Shown here piece after piece: positions 48,127 to 57,130 of a stretch of 64,000 nucleotides of DNA. The notes beneath the pieces were generated by a model that saw nothing but the letters and a program-made list of their open reading frames with translations, was not told the DNA's origin and did no database searches. The translations under genes were made by a program, and so were the position numbers. Position 1 is the stretch's first letter; each line of letters begins with the position of its first letter. The stretch is taken from NCBI RefSeq assembly GCF_002210435.1, contig NZ_MZMV01000010.1, forward strand, positions 97,954-161,953, read 5' to 3'. Source of the stretch: Micromonospora wenchangensis (GTDB taxonomy: Bacteria > Actinomycetota > Actinomycetes > Mycobacteriales > Micromonosporaceae).

Positions 48127-49470
48127 CTAGGAGACGCCCGCGCGGGTGGCGGCGACCAGGGTGGCCGGCACCGCGAGGGCGATCGCGAGCACCAGCGGCC
48201 ACGGGCTGCCCACCAGGGCGAACAGCAGCAGCAGGGCCGGGCCGGCCGGAACGGCGTACACGGCGAACGCCAACGCCCGGTCCTCGCGGCGCAGCGCCGG
48301 CAGGACCACCCGGCCCAGCTCGGGCACGCGCCGGGACAGCCGCCAGGCCAGCAGCGCGCCACCGGCCGCCGCCAGCACCGCCACCACCCGGCTCGCCCCC
48401 GCGCCACCGGCAGCCAGGAACGCGAGCAGCAGGCTGGCCACCAGCGACCAGCCGCTGCCGATCAGGACGAGCCGGCGCAGCCCCGCCCAGAGTGGCAGCT
48501 TCTCGGCCCGCGCCGGCTGCACCGGCGCCAACGCGGCCACCTGTTCCAGCGCCAGCACCCAGCGCCGCCGCTCCAACCGCAGCACCCCCGGGTCGTGCCG
48601 CGCCTCGGCCAGCTCCGGATCGAGCCGCAACGCCTCCCGGTAGGCCCGCTCGGCCAGGTCGAACAACTCCAGCCGGCCGGCGACCAGGGCCAGCACCAGG
48701 TGCGCCTGCGGCTCGTCGGGGGCCAGCTCCACCCCGCGCCAGGCCGCGTTCAGCGCCGGCTGGCCGTTGCGCGCCTCGGCCAGGATCGCCGCCGCGCTCC
48801 GCTGGGCGTACGCGTCACCCGGCCCGGCCGCCAGGATCCGGTCGGCGGTACGCGCCGACTCGGCGTACTCCCCCAGGTCGGCGAGGGCGATCGCCCGGAC
48901 GACCAGCGCAGCGGTCGGCACCCTCGCCCCGGCCGCCCCCGACGCACCGGCTCCCCCGGCCGGGCCGGCGGGGGTGGGTGCACCGGGCACGCCGGCCGGG
49001 CCGGAGAAGGCGGGTGTCCCCGGCCGGTCGGAGCCGACCGGCGGTGTGGGCCGGTCCGGCGACGACCCGGACGGGTCGGGCGACGTCGGTGGGCCCGGCT
49101 GTCCCGGCGCCGCCCACCCTCCCGCGGGGCCGGCCGGGGCGGGCGCACCTGACGGGTCAGCCGGCCGCGACGACCCACCCGGGCCCGGTGGCGCAACCGG
49201 CCCCGGCGGCGCGGGCGGGTGTGGCGGTCCGGAGAGCTGCGGCGGGTCGGGGCGGGGTGGGGCGATCGCCGCGTCGGCGGCGGCGACCGCCTCGCCGGGG
49301 CGGCCGGCGGCGAGGTGCAGCCGGGCCAGCAGCGTCAACGCGGCCGGGTCGGTGGGGGCCAGGGCGAGCGCGAAGCCCAATTCCTCGGTGGCCTCGTCGT
49401 GGCGGCCCAGCTCGGCCAGGAGCTGGGCCCGCTGCCGGTAGCCGTCCAGGGGCGACTCGTCGTCGGTCAT
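48127..49470 (-). CDS. TPR-containing membrane protein
   Basis: A 447-residue protein: N-terminal TPR-like helices (about 8-70, LAELGRHDEATEELGFALAL), a Pro/Gly/Ser linker of about 110 residues, more TPR units (about 185-315, LADLGEYAESARTADRILAA, LAERAYREALRLDPELAEAR) and three to four C-terminal hydrophobic segments. Probably a scaffold at the membrane; no function is known. It starts 7 bp after ispF, so it is likely the last gene of the carD-ispD-ispF run. Confidence 0.75.
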   Translation of the reverse strand: MTDDESPLDGYRQRAQLLAELGRHDEATEELGFALALAPTDPAALTLLARLHLAAGRPGEAVAAADAAIAPPRPDPPQLSGPPHPPAPPGPVAPPGPGGSSRPADPSGAPAPAGPAGGWAAPGQPGPPTSPDPSGSSPDRPTPPVGSDRPGTPAFSGPAGVPGAPTPAGPAGGAGASGAAGARVPTAALVVRAIALADLGEYAESARTADRILAAGPGDAYAQRSAAAILAEARNGQPALNAAWRGVELAPDEPQAHLVLALVAGRLELFDLAERAYREALRLDPELAEARHDPGVLRLERRRWVLALEQVAALAPVQPARAEKLPLWAGLRRLVLIGSGWSLVASLLLAFLAAGGAGASRVVAVLAAAGGALLAWRLSRRVPELGRVVLPALRREDRALAFAVYAVPAGPALLLLFALVGSPWPLVLAIALAVPATLVAATRAGVS

Positions 49471-49477
49471 CGCGGCC

Positions 49478-49960
49478 CTACCCGGCCGACGCGTCGTAGA
49501 CCAGGGCCACCGCGATGCCGGCGAGGCCCTCGCCCCGCCCGGTGAAGCCGAGCCCGTCGCTGGTGGCGGCGGTGACGGTGACCGGTGCGCCGACCGCCGC
49601 GGAGAGCACCTGCTGCGCCTCGTCGCGCCGTGGCCCGATCCGGGGCCGGTTGCCGACGACCTGCACCGAGACGTTGCCGATCGCGTACCCGGCCGCGCGT
49701 ACCCGACGGGCGGACTCGGTGAGCAGCGTGACCCCCGAGGCGGCGGCCCACTCCGGCTGGTCCACCCCGAAGTTCGCCCCGAGATCACCGAGCCCGGCGG
49801 CGGAGAGCAGCGCGTTGCAGGCGGCGTGGGCGACCACGTCGGCGTCGGAGTGCCCGGCCAGGCCGTCCTCGCCCGGCCAGTGCAGGCCGGCCAGCCAGCA
49901 CGGCCGGCCGGCCGCGAAGGCGTGGATGTCGGTGCCGACGGCGACCCTGGGAACGATCAT
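49478..49960 (-). CDS. ispF: 2-C-methyl-D-erythritol 2,4-cyclodiphosphate synthase
   Basis: A 160-residue MEP-pathway enzyme that cyclises CDP-methylerythritol phosphate, giving the isoprenoid precursor for menaquinone, carotenoids and polyprenyl carriers. Metal ligands are in GTDIHAF (Asp/His about 10-12) and [11 protein letters not shown] (His about 36), with the closing [21 protein letters not shown] at 49960, 16 bp after the ispD stop. Order carD-ispD-ispF matches Rv3583c-Rv3581c. Confidence 0.95.
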   Translation of the reverse strand: MIVPRVAVGTDIHAFAAGRPCWLAGLHWPGEDGLAGHSDADVVAHAACNALLSAAGLGDLGANFGVDQPEWAAASGVTLLTESARRVRAAGYAIGNVSVQVVGNRPRIGPRRDEAQQVLSAAVGAPVTVTAATSDGLGFTGRGEGLAGIAVALVYDASAG

Positions 49961-49976
49961 GGATCGAGGGTACGCG

Positions 49977-50672
49977 TCAGTGCCCGGCGGCCAGCAGGTG
50001 CTCGGCCAGGGTCAGGTCGAACGGGCGGGTGACCTTCAGCGCGTACTCCGAGCCGGGGACGCAGAACACCGGCACCCCCTGCTGCTCGACCAGGCCGGCG
50101 TCGTCGGTGAGCGGGTCACCGGCGGCGGCGTGCGCGGCGGCGAGCACCTCCCGGCGGAAACCCTGCGGGGTCTGCACGGCCCGCAGGGCGGACCGGTCGA
50201 CGGTGGCGAGGACGACGCCGGCAGCGTCCACCCGCTTGATCGTGTCGCTGACGGGGAGCACCGGGATCACCGCGTCGTGGCCGGCCCGCACGGCCGCCGC
50301 CACCGCCTCGACGAGTGCGGGCGGGGTGAGCGCCCGGGCGGCGTCGTGCACCAGCACGATGTCGGGGCCGGAGGGCACCGCTGCCAGCGCGTTCGCCACC
50401 GACGCCTGACGTTCGGCACCGCCCGCCACCACCAGGACCGGGGCGACCGGGGTCAGTAGCTGCCGGACGGCGTCGACCTCGGCGGCCGGGGCGGCGACCA
50501 CGACCGTGTGCACCGACGGCGCGGCGGCGATCCGGCGTACCACGTGCACCAGCAGGGGTTCGCCGCCGAGGAGCCGGAGCGCCTTGGGACCGCCGGGCCC
50601 GAGCCGTACCCCGGCACCGGCCGCAGGAACGAGGACCGCGACGTCACCGCGCGGATTGAGCTGCGCGGTCAC
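49977..50672 (-). CDS. ispD: 2-C-methyl-D-erythritol 4-phosphate cytidylyltransferase
   Basis: A 231-residue MEP-pathway enzyme transferring CMP to methylerythritol phosphate. The CTP-binding loop is [20 protein letters not shown] (about 15-34), followed by [15 protein letters not shown] and [19 protein letters not shown] (about 104-122) and [14 protein letters not shown] at 50672. It lies between carD and ispF on the minus strand, with 54 bp after carD. Confidence 0.95.
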   Translation of the reverse strand: MTAQLNPRGDVAVLVPAAGAGVRLGPGGPKALRLLGGEPLLVHVVRRIAAAPSVHTVVVAAPAAEVDAVRQLLTPVAPVLVVAGGAERQASVANALAAVPSGPDIVLVHDAARALTPPALVEAVAAAVRAGHDAVIPVLPVSDTIKRVDAAGVVLATVDRSALRAVQTPQGFRREVLAAAHAAAGDPLTDDAGLVEQQGVPVFCVPGSEYALKVTRPFDLTLAEHLLAAGH

Positions 50673-50726
50673 GTCGCGGTCCTCGGGAATTCTTCGCTGC
50701 GGGGTGGGTGCGACGATGCGGTGGGA

Positions 50727-51212
50727 TCAGGCCTCGGTGAGGACCTTGTCGAGCAGCGTCTCCGCCTCGTCCTTGGTGCTCTTCTCAGCCAGCGCGACCT
50801 CGCCGACGAGAATGTCGCGGGCCTTGGCGAGCATGCGCTTCTCACCCGCGGACAGGCCCCGCTCCCGCTCCCGACGCCACAGGTCGCGGACGACCTCGGC
50901 GACCTTCAGCGGGTTGCCGGAGGCCAGCTTCTCCAGATTCGCCTTGTAACGCCGCGACCAGTTGGTCGGCTCTTCGGTGTGCGGTGCACGGAGCACGTCG
51001 AAGACCTTTCCCAGGCCCTCTTCGCCGACCACCTCACGCACACCCACGATCTCGGCGTTCTCGGCCGGCACCCGGACCGTCAGGTCACCCTGCGCGACCC
51101 TCAGGACGAGGTACTGCTTGGGTTCGCCCTTGATGACCCGAGTCTCGATTGCCTCGATGAGTGCGGCCCCGTGGTGGGGGTAAACAACGGTCTCGCCGAC
51201 GCTGAAAACCAT
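50727..51212 (-). CDS. carD: CarD RNA-polymerase-binding transcription regulator
   Basis: A 161-residue CarD protein that binds the RNA polymerase beta subunit and stabilises open complexes at rRNA and many housekeeping promoters. The RNAP-interaction domain is [20 protein letters not shown]; the DNA-contacting tryptophan is in [19 protein letters not shown] (about 110-128). ATG at 51212. The strong TACCCT hexamer 20-30 bases upstream on this strand may be its -10 element. Confidence 0.96.
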   Translation of the reverse strand: MVFSVGETVVYPHHGAALIEAIETRVIKGEPKQYLVLRVAQGDLTVRVPAENAEIVGVREVVGEEGLGKVFDVLRAPHTEEPTNWSRRYKANLEKLASGNPLKVAEVVRDLWRRERERGLSAGEKRMLAKARDILVGEVALAEKSTKDEAETLLDKVLTEA

Positions 51213-51540
51213 AGGTTCGAAACCCCTTTCGCTGTGTCTAGGGTAACACGCTCAGGCACCAATGTCCCGCTGCCGTCCTGACCGTTGGCGCAGCTCAGGG
51301 GCCCTGTGAGAGGCGTTGCTTCGGCTTGACAGGCGGCCAAACCAGTGGTTCAAACACGCTCCGTGAGCAGCGGATGACAACCCGGTACGGGTGATCGGAG
51401 CGCGGATTTCTCCAGCTGTGCGCTCCTCCCATGGTAGCCCGGCGGCGTCCCGGCCGCCCACGTCTGGCGGCAGGAGGGTCCGTGCGGGACGCTGGAGGGG
51501 TACCGCACACCGCTCGCCGCACCGCTGACCGGGGGGTCCG
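51213..51540. promoter_or_regulatory. carD upstream region, no gene seen
   Basis: A 328-bp non-coding stretch between carD (minus) and a plus-strand gene. The carD side has a -10-like TACCCT (minus strand, about 51240-51245). On the plus strand TTGACA (51326-51331) is followed after 17 bp by TTCAAA (51349-51354), a possible promoter far from any start. No repeat or ORF is convincing. Confidence 0.4.
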
Positions 51541-52272
51541 ATGGGCATGCCCGACGCCGAGGGACACGGTCCGACCGACGGCCTGCCCGACCTGCCACCG
51601 GAGTGGGGTCGGGTGGTGGTGCCGGACGACGCGTCGGCGCTCGCCGACGAGGCCGCCCAGCTCCGCCGCGAGCTGCGCCGGCAGGCCCGGTCCGGCCGGT
51701 GGCGACGCCGGCTGGGGTTGACCGCCCACCCCGACGGTCGGCCACCGCTCGGCCTGCCCCTGCTGATGCTCCTGGTGGCGGTGCTCGCCACCACCGTCGG
51801 GCTGGTCACCGTCACCTGGCCCCGGTCGTCCCGGGGCACCGAACGACCCACCGTCCTGCCGCAGACGGGTACGCCGACACCACTGGTCGGGCGGTCGCTG
51901 CCCGCGCTGGACCTGGTCGACGTCGACCAGCGGCCGGTCCCGCTGCGCGGCCTGCTACCCGCGATGATCATCCTGGTCGACGGCTGTGCCTGCGCCGAGC
52001 AGGTGGCCGCCGCCGCCAGCGCCGCCCCGGACGGGGTGCAGGTGGTGAGCGTCGCCGCCGGACGGGAGGTCACCCCCGCGCCCCCGGTCGGCGGACCGGT
52101 CCGCGCCCTCGCCGACCCCGCCGGCGAGCTACGCGCCGCGTTGCACCTGCCCGCCCAGGCCGGTGCCGCCCCGGCGCTGCTGGTGGACCGGGCCGGCACG
52201 GTCGTCCGGGTGCTACCCGAGCTGGGCGCCGCCGCCGACTACCGGGGCGACCTGGTCCGGCTCGGCGGCTGA
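51541..52272 (+). CDS. Membrane-anchored thioredoxin-like protein
   Basis: A 243-residue protein with a basic cytoplasmic N-terminus, one membrane segment (LGLPLLMLLVAVLATTVGLV, about 73-92) and an outer thioredoxin/AhpC-like domain from about 112 (LVGRSLPALDLVDVDQRPVP, MIILVDGCACAEQVAAAA, then PALLVDRAGTVVRVLPELG). The redox position reads CAC (Cys-Ala-Cys) rather than CxxC, so classic disulfide exchange is doubtful. ATG at 51541, with an in-frame ATG two codons later. It converges on the next gene. Confidence 0.7.
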   Translation: MGMPDAEGHGPTDGLPDLPPEWGRVVVPDDASALADEAAQLRRELRRQARSGRWRRRLGLTAHPDGRPPLGLPLLMLLVAVLATTVGLVTVTWPRSSRGTERPTVLPQTGTPTPLVGRSLPALDLVDVDQRPVPLRGLLPAMIILVDGCACAEQVAAAASAAPDGVQVVSVAAGREVTPAPPVGGPVRALADPAGELRAALHLPAQAGAAPALLVDRAGTVVRVLPELGAAADYRGDLVRLGG

Positions 52273-52282
52273 GGCCGGGCGC

Positions 52283-52846
52283 TCAGGGCACCGCGACGAC
52301 CTGCGCCTCCAGCTCGACCGAGCCCGGCCCGACCACCGAGAACTCCAACCGGGTGCCCCCGTCCGGACCGCGCAACTCCCAGGCGACCAGCTCGCCGTCG
52401 CAGGCCGTCCGCCGGTGCTGCGGCGGATCGTCGTGCAGCACCGAGATCAGCAGCGTCCCGTCGCCCGAGCAGCGGTACTGGAACAGGTGCCGTGCGCCGT
52501 CCGGGGCCGACTCCCGACGCACCGGCGCCCGGCCGGACACCAGGGTCATCCGCTCCCGCCAGGTGGTGTCGGTGAACGTCGGCAACCCCACGTCCGGGTC
52601 GCCGGAGGTCCCGGGCAGCTCGGTCGCGCCCAGCAGCCGCCCGGTGCGGGCGTCGATCACCACCACCCGCCGGGTCGCCTCCGCGCCGACCGACGGCTGC
52701 GGTGACACCGTCGCCGCCGAGCCGACCGGGTCGACCGCCGGGGCGGTGGCCGACCACCACCAGCCGCCCCCGACCAGGGCGAGCAGGGCCGCGCCGGCCA
52801 GCACCGCACCGCGCAGCCGATCACCGCCGCCCCTGTCGATCCCCAC
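52283..52846 (-). CDS. Membrane-anchored extracytoplasmic protein, unknown
   Basis: A 187-residue protein with one N-terminal membrane segment (AVLAGAALLALVGGGWWW) and an outer domain beginning near residue 70 (RRVVVIDARTGRLLGATELP) with two cysteines (YRCSGDG, RTACDGE). The VIDARTG run suggests a partial beta-propeller strand. Unknown function. GTG 52846 is preceded by TACCCT about 7 bases upstream, suggesting a leaderless transcript; a longer in-frame start at 52936 is possible. Confidence 0.6.
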   Translation of the reverse strand: MGIDRGGGDRLRGAVLAGAALLALVGGGWWWSATAPAVDPVGSAATVSPQPSVGAEATRRVVVIDARTGRLLGATELPGTSGDPDVGLPTFTDTTWRERMTLVSGRAPVRRESAPDGARHLFQYRCSGDGTLLISVLHDDPPQHRRTACDGELVAWELRGPDGGTRLEFSVVGPGSVELEAQVVAVP

Positions 52847-53015
52847 CCGGCGAGGGTAACCAGCGGCCGACGCCGACGCTCGGCGCAGCGCCGGCCCCAC
52901 CTGCGCTGACCAGGTCGTCCACCCCACGTTGAGCACTCCCGGCCGGCCGCCGGCGGCTCCGGGCCGCCCTGGACCCGGTGCGGGCCGGGATGGCTGGCGG
53001 GTGGGCGACGGCGGC

Positions 53016-54077
53016 TCAGGAACGGCGTTCGAGGAGGGCGGCGTAGAGGGTCAGTCCCGGGCCGAAGGCGAGCAGCACGATCCACCGGGGCGGTGCCGCC
53101 GCCCGCAGCAGCCGGTCCAGGATCAGCAGCACCGTGGGCGACGAACAGTTGCCGTGCGCGTCCAGCACCGCCCGGGAGGCCGCCAACGCGTCGTCGGGCA
53201 GGGCCAGCTCCCGCTCCACCACGTTGAGGATGCGCGGGCCGCCCGGGTGCACCGCCCAGCCGTCCACCTCGGCGACCGTAGTGCCGTGCCGGGCCAGCAG
53301 GCCCTCCACCAGCCCCCGGACGTGCGCCGAGAGCACCTGCGGCACCTTCGGCGACAGACCCATCCGGAACCCGGTGTCGGTGACGTCCCAGGTCATGTGG
53401 TCGGCGGTGGACGTGTCGGTCACCGAGGCGACCTCACGCAGCGCGTACCCCCGGCCGGTGGTGCCGGTCCCGGGGACCAGCACGGTGGCGACCGCCGCGT
53501 CGGAGAAGAGGGCGTGCGAGATGATCTGCTGGGTGTCCATCCGGGCCGAGGACGGCTGGATGTGCAGGCTGGTCAGCTCGGCGCAGAGCAGCAGCGCCGG
53601 TCGGCCCCGCGCGGTCACGAAGTCACCCGCCGCGCCCAGCCCCGGCAGGGCCGCGTAACAGCCCATGTGCCCGACGAACATCCGCTGGCAGTCCGGGGCC
53701 ATGCCCAGGTCCCGGGCGAGGAGGATGTCCAGCCCGGGGGTGGCGTAACCGGTGCAGGAGCAGACCACGAACAGCCCGAGGTCACCGGCGGCGAGGCCGG
53801 CGGCGGTCAGCGCCCGGCCGATCGCCTCCTTGCCCAGCGGCAGCGCCTCCACCTGGTAGCGCCGCATCCGCCTGTCGGTCGGCCAGTCGGAGACGTCCTC
53901 CAGCAGCGGGTTCACCGCCGCCTGCCGGTGGGACACCCCCGAGTTGGCGAAGATCCGCTCGGCGAGCGCCCGGGTGGCCCCCGAGAAGTGCCGGGCGAAG
54001 TAGCCCGTCCAGAGTTCGTCCTGGGCGGCGCCGGGCGGGTGTGCCGCCCCCAGCCCCGCGATCAACGGCACGGCCAT
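53016..54077 (-). CDS. Type III polyketide synthase
   Basis: A 353-residue chalcone-synthase-family enzyme with the catalytic triad Cys140 (VGHMGCYAALPG), His277 (GWAVHPGGPRIL) and Asn310 (DAHGNCSSPT). It extends an acyl starter with malonyl-CoA and cyclises the chain. By its neighbours (flavoprotein, methyltransferase, UbiA prenyltransferase) it probably makes an alkylresorcinol-type product like AgqA of Actinoplanes missouriensis; the exact ring closure cannot be read from sequence. ATG at 54077. It is the last of three minus-strand genes of the cluster. Confidence 0.93.
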   Translation of the reverse strand: MAVPLIAGLGAAHPPGAAQDELWTGYFARHFSGATRALAERIFANSGVSHRQAAVNPLLEDVSDWPTDRRMRRYQVEALPLGKEAIGRALTAAGLAAGDLGLFVVCSCTGYATPGLDILLARDLGMAPDCQRMFVGHMGCYAALPGLGAAGDFVTARGRPALLLCAELTSLHIQPSSARMDTQQIISHALFSDAAVATVLVPGTGTTGRGYALREVASVTDTSTADHMTWDVTDTGFRMGLSPKVPQVLSAHVRGLVEGLLARHGTTVAEVDGWAVHPGGPRILNVVERELALPDDALAASRAVLDAHGNCSSPTVLLILDRLLRAAAPPRWIVLLAFGPGLTLYAALLERRS

Positions 54078-54134
54078 CTGTCCCGCCTCTCGTCCGCACT
54101 GCCCGTCCGGTGGTCGCCCCGACCCCCGTCACCC

Positions 54135-55301
54135 TCACCAACGAGGGGCCGTTCCGTCGCGGTCCGGGTCACCCCCGAGCACCGCCACCCCGAGCCAGTC
54201 GGCGCACACGTCCGAGGTCGCCGGATGCAGCGAGCCGCAGCGGGCGTCCCGGTAGAGCCGTTCCAGCGGATGCCCCCGGCGGGTCGCCGACGTCCCGGCC
54301 GCCTCCAGCATGGACGCCGCCACCTCCGCCGCCGTGGTGCCGGCGAGCAGCTTCGCCCGCCACACCCACCGGTTCGTCTCGGCGTCGCCGGGCGCGTCGT
54401 CGACCCGGCGGGCCGCCTCGGCCACCACCAGTTCCGCCGCCGCCACCGCCGCGTCCGCCCGGCCGAGCCGGGCCCGCACCGCCGGCAGGCCGCCGAGGTC
54501 CCGCGCGGTGAGGTGCTCGGCGGCGGCGTCCACCGCCGCCCGGGCGACCCCCACGTAGACGGCGGCGTAACTGGCCACCAGCCAGTGCGGCATGAGCTGG
54601 GCGACCACCAGGGCCAGCCCCTCCACGCCACCGAGCAGCCGGTCCGTCGGCACCGTCACGTCCAGGTGCAGGTCGTGCGACGAGGTGGCCCGCATACCCA
54701 GGGCGTCCCAGGTCGGCTCCACGGTCACCCCCGCACCGGCGGGCACCAGGAACTGGGACACCAGCGACGGGTCGGCGGCGCTGCGGGCGGCCACCAGGTA
54801 GCCGTCGGCGTGCCCGGCCCCGGAGCAGAAGGTCTTGCTCCCCTTGATCCGCCAACCGCCGTCGACCGGTTCGTAGACCGTGCTGAGCCGGGACAACCGG
54901 GCCCCCGCGCCGCGTTCGCTCATCGCCACCGCGTACCAGGCGCCCTCGGCCGCCGCACGCAGCAGCCGGTCGCGGGCGGCCAGCGCCTCGTCCGGTACGC
55001 CCAGCGCCTCGGCCAGTTCCTCGGTGACCGCGCCGAGCGCGCCGGTGACCGAGGCGTGCATGTTGAACACCAGCGCGGTCGCGCCGTTGCCCCGGGCCAG
55101 CTCGGTGGCGACCGCCGCGTACCTGGCGAAGGAGGCTTCCGCGCCGCCCAGCGCGGCCGGGACCATCAGCCCGAACAGCCCGGACTCCCGCAGGTCGGCG
55201 AAGTCGTCGGCCGGGAACGTGCCGTCCCGGTCGTGCCCGGCGGCCCGGGCGGCGAACCTCGGTGCCAACCGACGGGCCACCGCCGGTGCGTCCACAGTCA
55301 T
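54135..55301 (-). CDS. Acyl-CoA dehydrogenase-like flavoprotein, probable hydroxylase
   Basis: A 388-residue flavoenzyme of acyl-CoA dehydrogenase fold: MVPAALGGAEASFARYAAVA, YAVAMSERGAGARLSRLSTV (FAD/substrate loop, about 118-137) and GWRIKGSKTFCSGAGHADGY. The C-terminal segment where dehydrogenases have their catalytic glutamate and YEGT motif reads RDARCGSLHPATSDVCADW instead, as in the monooxygenase branch of the family. In the cluster it would hydroxylate the polyketide ring. GTG at 55301 lies 44 bp after the methyltransferase stop, likely one operon. Confidence 0.85.
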   Translation of the reverse strand: MTVDAPAVARRLAPRFAARAAGHDRDGTFPADDFADLRESGLFGLMVPAALGGAEASFARYAAVATELARGNGATALVFNMHASVTGALGAVTEELAEALGVPDEALAARDRLLRAAAEGAWYAVAMSERGAGARLSRLSTVYEPVDGGWRIKGSKTFCSGAGHADGYLVAARSAADPSLVSQFLVPAGAGVTVEPTWDALGMRATSSHDLHLDVTVPTDRLLGGVEGLALVVAQLMPHWLVASYAAVYVGVARAAVDAAAEHLTARDLGGLPAVRARLGRADAAVAAAELVVAEAARRVDDAPGDAETNRWVWRAKLLAGTTAAEVAASMLEAAGTSATRRGHPLERLYRDARCGSLHPATSDVCADWLGVAVLGGDPDRDGTAPRW

Positions 55302-55345
55302 ACGGCCCCCTTCCTGGGTGTTCCTGGTACCCCGAACCGGGGCGG

Positions 55346-56104
55346 CTACCCGTGCCGGACCCCCCGGCCCTGGTAGAGCACAGCCGTCGACCAGGTCGGA
55401 CGGATCGCCGGCCCGTCGTGGGTGACCTCCCGGACGGCACCCCCACGGTTACGCCGCACCAGCCAGCCCAGCGTCGCCCGCAGCCCCGGGCGTACCCCGC
55501 GTACCCGCAGGGCGACACCGTGCCTGGCACACTCGGCGACCAGTTCGCGGTCGTCCACGAACAACCGTGGGTCGTGGATGCCCCGCGGCACGGTGGGCAG
55601 CCGTTCACCCAGCTCCACCGCGACCAGCCGGGCCAGCACCGTGTCGTTGAGGGTGTCCAGCACCAGCAGCCCGCCGGGGCGCAGCAGCCGGCACGCCTCG
55701 GCGACCGCCGCCCGCCAGTCGGGCACGTGCTCCAGCACCTCACCGGCCGCCACCACGTCGGCGCACCCGTCGGCGAGCGGCACCGCCGTGGCGTCACCGG
55801 CCAGCGTGGTGACGCCGTGCGCCGCCGCCTGCTCCAGCGCCGACCGGGTCAGGTCCACCCCGACGTGCCGGTAACCCTTGCCGGCCAGGTGCGGGGCCAT
55901 CAGCCCGGCACCGCAGCCCAGGTCGACCAGGACCGCGTCGGGCCGGGACGCCGGCGGCACCAGGGCGGCGCGGGCCCGGGCCAGCCAGTGCAGCATCGCG
56001 AACGCGCCGTCGGGCCGCCACCACTCGCCGGCCAGGTCGTCGTACTGGCGAAGGTCGTTGGGGGGCAGCACGCGTACACCGTCGGACACCGGACCGTCAC
56101 CCAT
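55346..56104 (-). CDS. Class I SAM-dependent O-methyltransferase (UbiG-like)
   Basis: A 252-residue methyltransferase with UbiG-like opening QYDDLAGEWWRPDGAFAML (about 19-37), SAM motif I VLVDLGCGAGLMAPHLAG (about 60-77), DVVAAGEVLEHVPDWRAA (motif II region) and LRPGGLLVLDTLNDTVLA. It likely methylates a phenolic hydroxyl of the type III PKS product. ATG at 56104 is divergent from the prenyltransferase gene with only 46 bp between, so both arms of the cluster share a regulatory region. Confidence 0.88.
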   Translation of the reverse strand: MGDGPVSDGVRVLPPNDLRQYDDLAGEWWRPDGAFAMLHWLARARAALVPPASRPDAVLVDLGCGAGLMAPHLAGKGYRHVGVDLTRSALEQAAAHGVTTLAGDATAVPLADGCADVVAAGEVLEHVPDWRAAVAEACRLLRPGGLLVLDTLNDTVLARLVAVELGERLPTVPRGIHDPRLFVDDRELVAECARHGVALRVRGVRPGLRATLGWLVRRNRGGAVREVTHDGPAIRPTWSTAVLYQGRGVRHG

Positions 56105-56150
56105 GGCACAGAGCGTGGCACGACCGGCCGGTAACGACCAGACTTCCCTT

Positions 56151-56990
56151 ATGTGGCGGACGGTGTTAGGGCTGGTCAAGGCGAGTCACCCGGAACCGGG
56201 CCTGGCCGTGACCACGGTGGCCGGGCTGCTCGCCGTCGCGGTCGGTCACCGTCCGGCCGGGACGGTGGCCGTGGTGCTCACCGTGCTGTCCAGCCAGCTC
56301 GCCGTCGGCTGGACCAACGACGCGGTGGACGCCGGGCGGGACGCCACGGTGGGGCGTACCGACAAGCCGGTCGCCGCAGGGGCGGTGGGCCGCCGGACGG
56401 TGGTGGTGGCCGCCGTGCTGGCCGCGCTCGCCACCCCGCTGCTGGCGCTGACCACCAACCCGGTCGCCGCGCTCTGCTACACCGTGGGTCTGGTCTCGGC
56501 GCTGCTCTACGACTGGCCGCTGAAGTCCACCCCGGTCTCGGTGCTGCCGTACGCGGTCTCCTTCGGCTCGCTGCCCGCGTTCGTGGTGCTCGCCCTGCCG
56601 GGGGCGCCCACGCCGCCGCTCTGGCTGGTCGTCGCGGCGGCCTGCCTGGGCGCGGGGGCGCACTTCGCCAACGTGCTGCCCGACCTGGCCGACGACGCCC
56701 GGACCGGGGTACGCGGCCTGCCGCACCGGCTCGGTGCCACCGGCAGCCGGCTGGCCGCCGCCGGGCTGCTGCTCGCCGCCACCGTCGCCCTGGTCATCGG
56801 GCCACCCGGGCCACCGTCGTGGGTCGGCTGGTCGGCGGTCGCCGCGGCCGTCGCGGTGCCGGCCGTCGGCTGGTACGCGGGCCGCGCCGCCACCCGGCGC
56901 GACGGCCGCTCGGCGGCCGCGTTCCGGGCGGTGCTGGTGGTGGCCCTGATCGATGTGCTGTTGCTGGTGGCGAGCGGTCGGGTGGTCTGA
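56151..56990 (+). CDS. UbiA-family prenyltransferase
   Basis: A 279-residue integral membrane prenyltransferase with about eight hydrophobic segments and the two aspartate motifs NDAVDAGRD (about 56-64) and DLADDARTG (about 182-190) that bind Mg-diphosphate. It should attach a prenyl chain (geranyl in the Actinoplanes precedent) to the aromatic product of the adjacent cluster. The sixth codon is TTA (56166-56168), one of very few in this window. No ribosome-binding site precedes the ATG. The GLVKASHPEPGLAVTTVAG block requires this start. Confidence 0.9.
   Translation: MWRTVLGLVKASHPEPGLAVTTVAGLLAVAVGHRPAGTVAVVLTVLSSQLAVGWTNDAVDAGRDATVGRTDKPVAAGAVGRRTVVVAAVLAALATPLLALTTNPVAALCYTVGLVSALLYDWPLKSTPVSVLPYAVSFGSLPAFVVLALPGAPTPPLWLVVAAACLGAGAHFANVLPDLADDARTGVRGLPHRLGATGSRLAAAGLLLAATVALVIGPPGPPSWVGWSAVAAAVAVPAVGWYAGRAATRRDGRSAAAFRAVLVVALIDVLLLVASGRVV
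56166..56168 (+). other. TTA leucine codon at position 6 of the prenyltransferase gene
   Basis: Frame ATG TGG CGG ACG GTG TTA GGG is unambiguous. TTA codons near gene starts are the classic mark of BldA-tRNA-dependent control in streptomycetes. Confidence 0.85.
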
Positions 56991-57130
56991 CCGGCACCCA
57001 CCCGGGTGGCGGCACCGGGTCCGCGTGCGGCCCTCGATCAGCCCCAACTACCCTGGAGCGCGGTCTGCGCGGGTATGACCACCCCACACCCCGGGGTAGG
57101 CACCGGGTGGGGATCGTGACGAGGAGGACC

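Noticed and set aside
44461..49152. A 1563-codon plus-strand open frame
   Set aside because: It runs antisense through fahA and the unknown gene and out of frame through hmgA, all of which have clear motifs; long open shadows are expected at this GC content.
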